Origin: Protonemura montana | Lineage: Eukaryota > Arthropoda > Insecta > Plecoptera > Nemouridae | DNA length: 64,000 bases | NCBI GenBank assembly: GCA_947568835.1 | Contig: OX387609.1 | Coordinates: forward strand, 9,997,660-10,061,659 | Direction of reading: 5' to 3' | Part shown: in pieces, positions 12,241 to 23,700 of the stretch | How positions within the stretch are numbered: position 1 is the stretch's first letter | Layout: each line of letters opens with the position of its first letter | Made by a program: the position numbers and the translations under genes | The notes under the pieces: model-generated | Seen by the model: only the letters and a program-made list of their open reading frames with translations | Told to the model about the DNA's origin: nothing | Database searches by the model: none

Positions 12241-13310
12241 ATGCCTAACCTTAAAATGTCCGCTTTGCTTGTTATTTCCACAGTGTCATGCCTTATTAGT
12301 TCGTTAATTCCATATTTTGTGAAACCGGTACGTTACATTATGTAGTTAATGTGCAATTCACTTGTTCATGTTTTTTATAATATCCTGAAGTGCATTAACA
12401 GCATTAACTTGCACTACACTGAGTCACTTAGTCAACATTAAATTTGGAACATAACTTATTTAAAACAAAATTCATGGATCTATCGTTATCTCTCATACCA
12501 TATATTGATACTATATATCATTTATCAATTCTAGTTTCTAGCATGCCTGTTTGTGGAGTCAAACAAAGAGCGGGAGCTGAGAAACGTTATTGCTCAACTG
12601 GTCGAAGATAAACTGAGCATATCTGCTATTGATGAGTTTGCGAGATATGCAAGACTTGAAAGGAAGCTCATAAAATCTAAAGATGAGCTCAAGTCCTTAT
12701 CTAATTCGAGGACAGCATCAAACCTTAAGCAGAGACTAGTGATTACGTATACTCTTCAGATTATTGTGGTACGTTTTTCCCCAGGCCATATTTTTTATCA
12801 GCTTTTGTGAAGTAGGCAGGTAAGTAGATCTGCCTGCTTGAGTTGGTAAATAATATTTAGTAGAAATTATTTTTTAAAGTATTATATACCTACAGTTCTT
12901 AGGATTTATTTGAATGTGTCATCGACATATTTAGTCAACCAACTCGATGATCAACCTTTTTAATAAAACCTACATGATAAAACCGTACGGCTTTGTCTTG
13001 CACATATGCACGCATCTAACAGTACTATTGTCTGAGGAAAGTACTTAGTATGAAATAGATTAAGCATTAAAATAATACTCTGGAATGTGATGCAAATTCT
13101 CCATTCTAGGGTATATTCATGGCGGGTCTAATGTGGATGTACCGAACAACGCCTGTCGTCATTCTGCCAAAGAACTGGCTGTATCCAATCGCTAGTATCG
13201 TAAGCTGGCCTACAGGAGTGGAAGGTGCCATCTCCATTGCTGCGTGGCTAATAATCACCAGAACCTCCATGGGAGCTGCAATCACTGCATTCACTTCAGC
13301 GAGAAAATAG
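12241..13310 (+). CDS. GET1: Guided entry of tail-anchored proteins factor 1 (WRB/GET1)
   Basis: GET1/WRB with CAML forms the ER receptor that takes tail-anchored proteins from GET3. Three exons: 12241-12327, 12535-12768, 13110-13310, stop TAG 13308-13310. Exon 1 supplies the first membrane segment (SALLVISTVSCLISSLIPYF). Exon 2 holds the cytosolic coiled coil with the family signature IDEFARYARLERKL, which human WRB has as MDEFARYARLERKI. Exon 3 carries the last two membrane segments. The start may be ATG 12241 or the in-frame ATG 12256. The exon 2 acceptor at 12534 is the one that keeps frame; the AG seven bases downstream does not. The predicted length is about 173 aa, as usual for the family. 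It is convergent with QRSL1, about 100 bp between stop codons. Confidence 0.93.
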
Positions 13311-13403
13311 ACTGCATTTTAATTATTTATATTGATTTAATCAAAACTTCTACGTGTACAACTTGAAAGACTTAGAACACTATATCTGCATATGTAGTGA
13401 GTT

Positions 13404-13409
13404 TTTATT
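13404..13409 (-). terminator. Possible QRSL1 poly(A) signal
   Basis: AATAAA on the minus strand begins only a few bases after the QRSL1 stop codon (13416-13414). If used, the 3' UTR would be very short, which fits the tight convergent arrangement with GET1. Confidence 0.4.
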
Positions 13410-13413
13410 GATG

Positions 13414-16400
13414 CTAAGACACAACCTCGAGCCGAGGAAAATCTACTTTCTTCTCGATCCATTGTGCGACTGACAACAGCGTCTGTTCTTCAAAGTTTTT
13501 GCTCATGAGCTGCAAGCTTAATGGCAATCCTTTTTCCGACAAGTTGATGGGAATGCTGATTGCAGGGCAGCCTGGAAAATCAGTAACGCTTGTAAAAAGA
13601 AACACCAAACCAGTAACAGTTATTTGGGCAATGGTTCTTTGAATATTATGAGCCAAAGTCTACTAGGTCTTTACTTCGAAACCTTGAAAGCAAAATTAGA
13701 AAATTTGCGCCTGCTATGTTCTAAATCGTTGCTAAACCGTCTGCGAAAATGGAAATAAATATATTTACAAACTAATTTGACTTATTTTATATATCCAGGT
13801 TCCCCCAAAATTTTCCAAGGATAGGAATATTCCCAAAGCCTTATCTTTTAAATAAACTGAAATAAACTTGAACAAATAAATCAAACTATTATATTAAACA
13901 AATGAACTGAAAACAAAGATTATTAGGAAGTCCCTGAGACTCCAGTAAGCTGTACAGGTACAAAGGTGTATAGGCCACTAAGTACGTTTGCAGTATTTCG
14001 AAAGCAAGCCATCCATGCCCGTAGAACATACCGGCCATATTAGCGGGTTGCGTGCAGAAGTCCTGAGTCGCGCATTGCGTGCGATTGTCGCTGCTGACAA
14101 ACTCCGAATACAGCGGCGCATCAGTCAGCGTCGTTGGGGTCAGTAAGACATCGATGCCGCCAGCCCAGACTGTCTTGAAGTCGTCAGCGATGAGTCGACG
14201 AACCTTCAACGCTTTCACGAAGTATTTGTCGTAGTTGCTGCAAATTGTAAAGTAGCAGATGTTTGGTAAGATGCATGTAGGGCATTTTATGGTTTGTTAG
14301 ATTGCTTATTGATAGCAGAGTCGTGTGTGGGGGTATGTTCGTTATAGGTAGTTAGCCTTAATATGAGTCACAGTGCTAATGTGCAATTTTGCACACGAAA
14401 ACTCGTATCTACTGACAACTGACAAACGTTTAAAAAATGTAACCAATCGATAGAACTCAAACAACATCATTTTGTCAAATATTTTGCTATTATACAACAA
14501 CGGAACAATGTCCAAGACGCACACAAAGCGGTTTCCTCACCGTTGCAAGAGGAAGTAGTTGCCGGCCAGGATTCGGCTGCGGACGACATCGTTAAATCCT
14601 GCCCCACGCGATGCCGCATACAGCTGTTCAGTGGACGTCGCCTCCTCCGCACGCAAGCCGAACTCAATGCCGTCGTATCGTGCCATGTTGCTTGCCACCT
14701 CGACTTGGTTGAGTATCGAGTAGCACACGATGGAGTCCTGCGTGTGTGGCATGGACACCTAGAACAAGGGATGCGTAAAACACGCGGCAAGCACAGCCAT
14801 GGTGTGGTTCATACCCCACGACCTCCATGCAAGACCGGGACACGAGACATAGGGGCAGGGTTCACGTTAGGCAGGGCGCGATGGGACAGGGTGGGTTCTT
14901 GGCACGCTGCAAGCACAGCCATGGTGTGGTTCATACCCCACGACCTCCAGGCAAGGCTGGGACACGAGACATGGGACATGGGAGCAGGGTCCACGTTAGG
15001 CAGGGCGCGATGGGACAGGGTGGGTTCTTGGCACGCTGCAAGCACAGCCATGGTGTGGTTCATACCCCACGACCTCCAGGCAAGGCTGGGACACGAGACA
15101 TGGGACATGGGGGCAGGGCCCATGTAAGAGTTACCTGCTTGACAGTAGCGCCAGCCTCTTCCAGCAAGTTTGTGACTCGGGACCAGGTCTGCACAATTTC
15201 CGCTGACATTCCGGGACAGTAGTACTCTTTAGGGATTCCCACAGTGATCTTCCGCAGGTCCACCTCGGTGCTCAAGTCGATGACGCGGTGCTCTCGGTTA
15301 ACAGCCGTCGAATCCAGCTTGTCCGGGCCCGCTATGCAGTCTGCGGAGAAGTCGGGATGCTCGGAAAAATCTCAGAAAAATCTCGGAAAAATCCCGGAAT
15401 TATGCAAGCATGAGCAGCAAGGCTTCTAAACCCAGCTCACTTCGTTAAAAATAACAATTTTAATTTATATATCTGCTTCTTTTCTTTAAGCCAGTTAATA
15501 TTTTTAAAAAATTATTGGCAACAGGGTCTGCATTATTTACGTTAGACTTGGTGGTGGAGGCATAATAGACAATCGATGAAAGTTCAATTAGGCATTAAAA
15601 TCCTTTATGAAGCAGCTTCAAACTGTCAGAAAACTTACAAGCTTAGGCACAACTTTTTTAAGTTAAATTAACATCAGCGGCTTAAATTGAGACAAACTTG
15701 TTCATTAATTAACGCCCGATCTCGAGGGTGTTTTCCTGTACCGAGTACGATGGCGGCGTCGTCAACGCTTCGTGCCAGAATGCTGGGCGTATCCATAGAG
15801 TTGACCAATGGGATGAGTCCGTGCCTTGAAACCAGTCCGTAGGTCGGCTTGAGTCCAACGACTCCGCAGTAAGCAGCGGGATTGCGAGTGGAGCCGCCTG
15901 TGTCCGACCCAAGAGCCCTGAAGAAGACATCGATGAGCAATGCGAGTGACGAAGTTAAACTAACTTCAATCTCTCTCCCAAACAGAACTGGGCTTGTGTA
16001 TGATGGTCTCCCATCCAATACCTGACTCAGCGCAGTGTTGCTTAACTTCGGTGAGTTACAGATACCCATGTATTGATTCATAGTTATTGAATTGTAGAGG
16101 TTTGTTAAAAAGAACAGTTGCAAGCGCCATCGGGTGGTCACAACCGTCACCAAGCTGCTAGAGGCTCTCGACATTTGACATTAGCGCTATTACTCTGACT
16201 ATAAATTGTTAACTCGATGGCAAAATCATGAAAATACTAACGCAAAAACTGCCCCAGCAGCAACTGCGACAGCACTGCCCCCCGAACTGCCGCCAGCGAT
16301 GTGCCATTCAGTGTCATTGTCGTCGTCCAGGTAGTTGTCGTGATGGTTTGCATTCGCCCCGACTTGCTCTCGACGAATTGGATCGGCACGGTCCCCCGAG

Positions 16401-17446
16401 TGGTAGAACTTGCGGTGCTTGTCAGTGACATTGTAGTTGACTGCCGAGCGCCAGATGTTGCGAGTCGGTCCATAGATGGAGTCTACGGTGCCAGAACTAA
16501 AAGATTGAAAGGTTTAGAGGAACTATGTTGGCTTTTAAAATTGGGCCACAGAGACTTGTAGCAGTTGTTTCTCTTTTAATCTTATGAAATTGATTCCCTT
16601 TCAAACAACAACAAAAAATTTTGTTAGAACTTTGTTCGTTCCTAAAATGTGCCCATAGTTTTATCAATTTAAAGCCCAATTCGTTGCAGGTTTACAAAAA
16701 CGCTCTGTCATTGCAAGTAGGTAAACATTCTAAGGTAGAAATTATTTAAAGAAAGAAGGTAGAAAGGCAGAAGAAATAATATTGGCTCTTTGCTTGAGAG
16801 GGACATACCCCATCGCAAACTCGTCCATGTTGCACTTTCCAATGAGCACGGTTCCTGCATCTTCGAGTTTCTGTACGGCCGTCGCATTGTATGTGGGCAC
16901 AAAGTTCTCCAGCATTTTCGACCCACATGTCGTTGGGATGTTACGAGTGCAGAAGTTATCTTTCACGGCAATCGGTATGCCGTCCAGTACTCCTTTGGCT
17001 TTGCCTTGAAAATAATTCACACATTGGTAAATAGTTGAAAAATTTTAGGTTTTATGAGAAAAATATAGACTTGTGTTCGGAAGAAACAGCTGACTCACCC
17101 ATTTTATACCTAGACCATGATTCATTTGCCTGATTATCACCAGTGGCTCTTGTCAGTCGAACGAACGCATGTAGTTCTTTAATATAATCGGCACGAGTGG
17201 TACAAGCAATACAAAGTTCAGTAGGTGTGACCAGCTTCTCCTGCAGCCGTCTGCTAATCTAGAAATATAATTTATTCTCAGGACTGATATAGCTCGATGT
17301 TTACAATGACAAATATCTAGAAAATGTGACAGGTGATCATAACCTTACTACAACATTATTTCTACCCAATGCTGCCTTCAAATGTATTTAAAATTCTCAT
17401 TCATGACAAAAAAAACACTTACTGCTCTTATTGGAGTCGACAACAT
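13414..17446 (-). CDS. QRSL1: Glutamyl-tRNA(Gln) amidotransferase subunit A, mitochondrial
   Basis: GatA subunit of the GatCAB complex, which amidates Glu-tRNA(Gln) in mitochondria. Nine minus-strand exons: 17446-17423, 17258-17099, 17004-16809, 16496-16242, 15917-15742, 15340-15135, 14758-14541, 14237-14032, 13571-13414. The sum is 1599 nt, giving 532 aa against 528 for human. The amidase-signature catalytic residues are intact: Lys in IPIAVKDNF at residue 76, the GGSSGGS loop and the [11 protein letters not shown] block. The first exon encodes only MLSTPIRA, and its donor is a consensus GTAAGT. The N-terminus is basic with few acids, as expected of a mitochondrial presequence. It is head-to-head with CNK. 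Intron 6 contains a 2.6-copy minisatellite, and intron 4 contains a 5S-like fragment. Confidence 0.95.
14787..15124. repeat. Minisatellite, about 129-bp unit, in QRSL1 intron 6
   Basis: The unit beginning GCAAGCACAGCCATGGTGTG starts at 14787, 14909 and 15038. Periods are 122 and 129 bp; the first copy has a 7-bp deletion. Copies 2 and 3 are almost identical, so the duplication is recent. It causes long overlapping ORFs on both strands that are not genes. Confidence 0.9.
15985..16060 (-). repeat. 5S rRNA-like fragment
   Basis: Read on the minus strand it carries the 3' half pattern of 5S rRNA: TTAAGCAACACTG, then TATTGGATGGGAGACCAT. This is the 5S GGATGGGAGACC block containing the internal promoter region. 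It is too short and diverged for a working 5S gene. It is either a 5S pseudogene or the head of a 5S-derived SINE. Confidence 0.6.
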
Positions 17447-17781
17447 GTCATTAAAATCTTTACTTCACACTAAACACGCATATTTATTTATTCACCATTG
17501 TGATCACAGACATGCACGTTCATCAATGCGATCCCAACAGGTGTTTTCAAATAGCGCGCCCTTGCGGCGTTTTGAGCGTCGTGCAACACGATTAGCGTGG
17601 GAATTGTCATTCATCTACCCACACTCTTGAGTGTAAATAGCCACATTCGGTGCGCATGTCGCGCACGTATTACACTATACGAAAATGTACTTCTGTGCAG
17701 TTGTTGCCGTTGATAAATACTCAAGTTAGCATAGTGTAGGCTGGTCTTCTTGACCTGGCCGCTGGACAAGTGCGAATTAAA
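17447..17781. promoter_or_regulatory. Divergent promoter region QRSL1 / CNK
   Basis: The 335 bp between the two opposed start codons. GC is higher in the middle (AGCGCGCCCTTGCGGCG). No TATA box is evident. The bidirectional promoter is inferred from spacing. Confidence 0.45.
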
Positions 17782-20700
17782 ATGGCGTACGTGAATGTGG
17801 CTGAGTGGAAACCAGAACAAGTAACTGAGTGGCTAAAAGGTAAAAATACGTGAATACGAAAAAATGACAGCCTTTCAGCAATAATGGAATATTTAAGGGT
17901 CGTTCTGGAGGGCGCTAATCGACCAACACCCGCCACTGCCATCGTATTTTGATAAGACATATCCGGTCGCACCCCTTTGATTGTGAATGTGAAAGTTTTT
18001 TATTCTTTTTGTCTCCTTTGACAGGTCTGGACAATGCAGTATTATCATACATCCACTCGTTTTTAAACAATGAAGTCAGCGGACAACAGTTGCTGAATCT
18101 AAGACCAGACGATCTCGATCATCTGGGAGTACACAAATTAGGACACCAAGAAATTATTCTTGAAGCTGTCGATCATCTACGAAATTTCGTAAGTTGACAT
18201 TTACAGTGAATTCTTTAACTTATACTTGTTCGTAGTTTTCCACGTTTCTTATGATAGATTTATTGTGTCTCTTTTATTTCGCATCCGGTTGCATATCACC
18301 GAGGCTGAAAAACCAGATTTACACGACTGGCTGTCATGGAAAGCAAACATTGAATTACATAGCATGCATCAGTGGTCAAGTATGGGTCATTCCATGTCAA
18401 ATAGGACCACCCTTGACCTTGACCGACTCAGAATTTCATGAAATTCGGCACACTTGTTCAGAATGTTGGTTTGAGTAAAAGTATTTTTTTGTTTGTTTTT
18501 TACTCGAAGAGTTCAAAAGTTACAGGGGGTTGAAGTTCGGGTGTTTTCACCCCCCGCGCGCGTATCACCGTCACATTATATACTTTATCTCGGGTTGTAT
18601 GACAGCTACAGAGTTCCAGGAGAGCTCATCTGAAAGCTAATTAAATTCTCTACTTGAATATATAATAATATGTTCCACTTGGTGGACAGCTAATTTACCT
18701 TGATTTTCTACATCTGCATTTTCAAAAAACGCCACTGGAAAAAACCCTCCCCTTTCATTTACCTAAAAAAAATGTATTAACGTTGCCAATATATGAATGA
18801 ATATTTGTGCCAAAATTCAGAGTTGGCCCTTCACAGGTTTTCAAGAAAAAAAATATCTTGTGTAAAAAAGTTTTTTATCAGGCAGTTCCAGAGCATAGAT
18901 CCTATACCCACAATACATAACAGCTCAGGCTTTTATCAACATGGTGAGTAATGCTCATTTTACATTTGATTGTGTTTGTTCCACTTTTCAATACACGTTT
19001 ATTCTTGAAAGCACACTTTCATCAAGTGACATGTTGAAACTAGAAATGTGTGCAGAAGTCAAAAACTTATAATTTCTTGTCTGAACCTCATACTTGATAA
19101 CCTGCATTAGTTTCTCTTCACATCTTGAAGAGTGTGGTAGTGAATTTATTGTCCACACCCTTAACATTTGTTGTATTTGTATATTTAAACAATGTGTTTA
19201 GTTGGACAGCTCTTGAAAGAAGAGTGTGAAGAACATATGCACATTATTGGCAACTTGGAAAGTGACAATCAGATTTTATTAGCATTGCGTTCAAAATGTG
19301 AAAATATTACATCAGTGTGCAGTTACATGAAAATACATTAAAATCCCTAACTTTGTTACTGCTTTCTTGGAAAAATCTTCATGCGAGTCATATTCGTCAC
19401 CGAGGACACAAGTTTCAGCCGCTTCTTGAAACTCTTGGTTGCATCACGGCGTTTTCTTTTTAAATATAATTTAGATTTACCTTTTAGTCTTTTCCTGTTG
19501 AGTGGAGATACACCAAATGCAGCTTAAGACTGGTTAACTAGTAAAGGTAAAAGGTTGACATCAATTAATTTAACATACAGAAATAAATATCTGCAGATTG
19601 TGGAACTTATTCCTGGGAAGAAATTATGCTCGGCCTGTCGGAAACTACTACCACAAAAGCAAAAAGAATAAAATACCATTTCCATTTAGACACCAACGAA
19701 ATCTGCTGAACCTGACTAACCTTTCGTGGAAACAGATTCTGCGTTAAAACTAGTTAACCAGTCTTAAGCTGCATTTGGTGTATCTCTACTCCAAGAAAGC
19801 AGTAACAAAGTTAGGGATTTTAATGTATTTTCATGTAACTGCACACTGATGTAATATTTTCACATTTTGAACGCAATGCTAATAAAATCTGATTGTCACT
19901 TTCCAAGTTGCCAATAATGTGCATATGTTCTTCACACTCTTCTTTCAAGAGCTGTCCAACTAAACACATTGTTTAAATATACAAATACAACAAATGTTAA
20001 GGGTGTGGACAATAAATTCACTACCACACTCTTCAAGATGTGAAGAGAAACTAATGCAGGTTATCAAGTATGAGGTTCAGACAAGAAATTATAAGTTTTT
20101 GACTTCTGCACACATTTCTAGTTTCAACATGTCACTTGATGAAAGTGTGCTTTCAAGAATAAACGTGTATTGAAAAGTGGAACAAACACAATCAAATGTA
20201 AAATGAGCATTACTCACCATGTTGATAAAAGCCTGAGCTGTTATGTATTGTGGGTATAGGATCTATGCTCTGGAACTGCCTGATAAAAAACTTTTTTACA
20301 CAAGATATTTTTTTTCTTGAAAACCTGTGAAGGGCCAACTCTGAATTTTGGCAAAAATATTCATTCATATATTGGCAACGTTAATACATTTTTTTTAGGT
20401 AAATGAAAGGGGAGGGTTTTTTCCAGTGGCGTTTTTTGAAAATGCAGATGTAGAAAATCAAGGTAAATTAGCTGTCCACCAAGTGGAACATATTATTATA
20501 TATTCAAGTAGAGAATTTAATTAGCTTTCAGATGAGCTCTCCTGGAACTCTGTAGCTGTCATACAACCCGAGATAAAGTATATAATGTGACGGTGATACG
20601 CGCGCGGGGGGTGAAAACACCCGAACTTCAACCCCCTGTAACTTTTGAACTCTTCGAGTAAAAAACAAACAAAAAAATACTTTTACTCAAACCAACATTC

Positions 20701-23700
20701 TGAACAAGTGTGCCGAATTTCATGAAATTCTGAGTCGGTCAAGGTCAAAACTCATTTAAAGTGGTCCTATTTCACATGGAATGACCCGTATGCTATTCTA
20801 GAGCATTCACACTGCTCTGAGCAATGACATTATCTGGTAGTACCAAGAAAATAAACTGCCATATCTCCTATTTAAAATGAAGTTACAGCTAAACCATTGA
20901 TAGTTAAATATACACATATTTCTATTTCTGAACAACCACCACTGTGAATCACACCATGAATCATCTTATTCAAAATCTCATGTTATCAGTTGAGCATTGC
21001 AAGGGTCCCAAATTTAAATTTTGTATTTAATTTTAAATTGAATTACTGTCAACGTGTATCAACGCTTCCAACGACCCTGGATTTTTTCCATGCTCTTTGT
21101 GTATTTTAAGTTTCTCAGCTTCTCAATAGGTATGTATGTAATATTTTTATTTAGCAGATGCTATTTTGAAATACATTTTTTTACATTAGCTGTTGTACTC
21201 TCATATAGGATTTTGATATTAACATAAAATTAAATTATAATCATAAACATTAGATCATCCAGTTTCATTCTACTCTACTACATATTTTTCCCTATCTTCT
21301 ATCAACATTTTTTTTAACCTTAACTGAAAAATTTCTGTGTCTAATTTTCTCCTATCTCCTGGTAAACAGTTTTAATCTTTTACTCCTTTAAACGCTAGGC
21401 TACTTCTATATTTATTACCTTTAAAATATTCAACAATGATTTTTACTTCTCCCCTTTTTTACTTCTGCTGTTTTCTCTGTTACTTACATTCATATTTATT
21501 CTTTCTGACATATATTCAGACATCACTCCTTTCTTTAACTTATCTATTAAAATAAGCACATTATATTTAGTTGTCTCCTGTATGTTCATTAAGTCAAGTT
21601 CTTATAACAGTTTTTGTTGGTGTCATTTTTCCTTTGCCTGTAAGTGTTCTCATTATATTATTAACAACACTATAACCGTCTCAAAAATTGATGCCCAAAC
21701 GCGGACTCGAACCCCGATCTCCACCTTTCGCGGGTGTTGCTCTGAACCATTAAGCTATCTGGACACTGGCTTTTTGAGACGATTTTAGTGTATTTGATGA
21801 GAATGACAGTTCTCCGAGGAGTAGAATCATTCTCATCAAATTCACTAAAATCGTCTCAAAAAGCCAGTGTCCAGATAGCTCAATGGTTCAGAGCAACACC
21901 CGCGAAAGGTGGAGATCGGGGTTCGAGTCCGCATTTGGGAATAAATTTTTGAGACGGTTATAGTTTTGTTAATAATAAAATACCCCGCGCATTGCAAGCG
22001 TTTGCAATTTAAATAAGAGTTCATCCTAGTGTTCTCATTACTTTGTTTTGTAGTTTTTGGAGCTTCTGTATTTCATATTTTCCTGCACTGCCAGAATAGG
22101 TTCCAGAATCAGATTTTTTAAAAATATTCTCAGTGTACAGTATAACTGAAAATATTCGCACAAAAAAAATGCAAAATAATTGTCAATACCGAAGAGAAAA
22201 TGACCTTCAATGCACAGACCTTTGAAATCTCTTCGAACCTGTACATTTTGTATTTGCTGAGCGCCTCAATTTTCTTGCAGCACTATGAACTGGACCGGGA
22301 AAACCTGCAGCTGCTTGCCTTGCGCTTGTCCTGCAAGGCTCACAGCCTATGCAACGAACTTTCCCACACAACCGAGACGCCTGTCTCGACGCAAACACTC
22401 GCCGACGTCGCAGGAATTATCACGGCTGTCAAACCTCTCGTCTGCTGGCTTGACGGGTACGTTAACAGCATAACGCTGGCTGAAGTTGAATTCCGGAGAG
22501 GTTTGCGCCACGCGAAGCTCTTGTTTCAAGCTGGTGGATTATTATTGTGTTTAACGATGCATTGTTTTTGACAACGGGCGCTGTGGCACTGGTCTAATGG
22601 CGTCAGTGAATGAGAGGATGATTATGAGGATGATGATGAACCTAGGCTAGCTTAGAAGGTAGGAGGGAAAATCCGGTGCTGGCAAGTTGCCTACTCCTGT
22701 GAAGGCAACCAAGGAGAGCACCATTTAAGATTCTGGCCCCAGGATCAAGCCATCAAGGACTCTTTTCTTTACTGGGCTGTGCCATTTGTTTGTGGAACAG
22801 TTTCCTGCAGGAATTCTTCAAGTACTTTCTCTGAGTACATCACGTTTCCTCTCTGGCCTCACTCAAATGGGAGAAGGCACTTGAAATTCCAAGTAAATTG
22901 GAAATTGCACAAATATTGTAATGATACCATTTGCTTTTTTTTTTATTGCTACCGGCATATTATGTCAAAACATTAAGAAACGAATGGTTCAAGATATCCC
23001 TTCGGGTTCTCGGTCAAATTTTTGATGGCTAAGGGAAAAATTTAGTCATTGTACTAAACATCAAGAAAACTGATGGATTGCTTATATTGTTAGAGACTTT
23101 GTCTCATTAATTTCAACTCACTTGAACGCTATTCTTTCTCGTTGAACTCGCTTGAAAATGGGAGTTGCATTTGATATGAGCTACAACAACTTGACAACAT
23201 TGCCTTGTCCATGATGTTGTGATTTTTCAGTCAAATACCAACGAGGGGACAAGATTCAAGCAAGCTTCATACCTCTAAATTCTCATTTTATTTTGAGAGA
23301 ACGAATATCCGTGTAGGAAAATTAATTCTTTCTATTGACATCTCAAATTATAAACTTCTTGTTTAGCTTCATATTTTGCACCCATTTCAGCTGTCATTCT
23401 CTGTGACACTTCATAAAGGAACGCAATTTACCGAAATTTAAAAATCCGGTTGCTATGGATGCAGAGCGTTGCACGACGCTCTCATTGAGAATAGAAAAAT
23501 CTTCCAGTTTTGTTAACTTCCTAACGTCCTTCTCTATTTCCCATTATACATACGGTCATCATACCAGTCTTGTAGCACTTTAAAAATAAAAATAAAAAAT
23601 TATTTTATTAATATTAAGCAGAACTGTTGAATAAACTAGTGGGACATATACTTCTTACTGATACTCTGTAGCCGAAAATATATACCTCAAAAACGTTACA

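Noticed and set aside
14543..15222. Repetitive ORFs up to 194 codons, both strands
   Set aside because: They are produced by the 129-bp minisatellite in QRSL1 intron 6 reading open in several frames.
21690..21960. tRNA genes
   Set aside because: The A and B boxes are tRNA-like, but the cloverleaf is incomplete and the unit is repeated with leader and tail, so these are SINEs.
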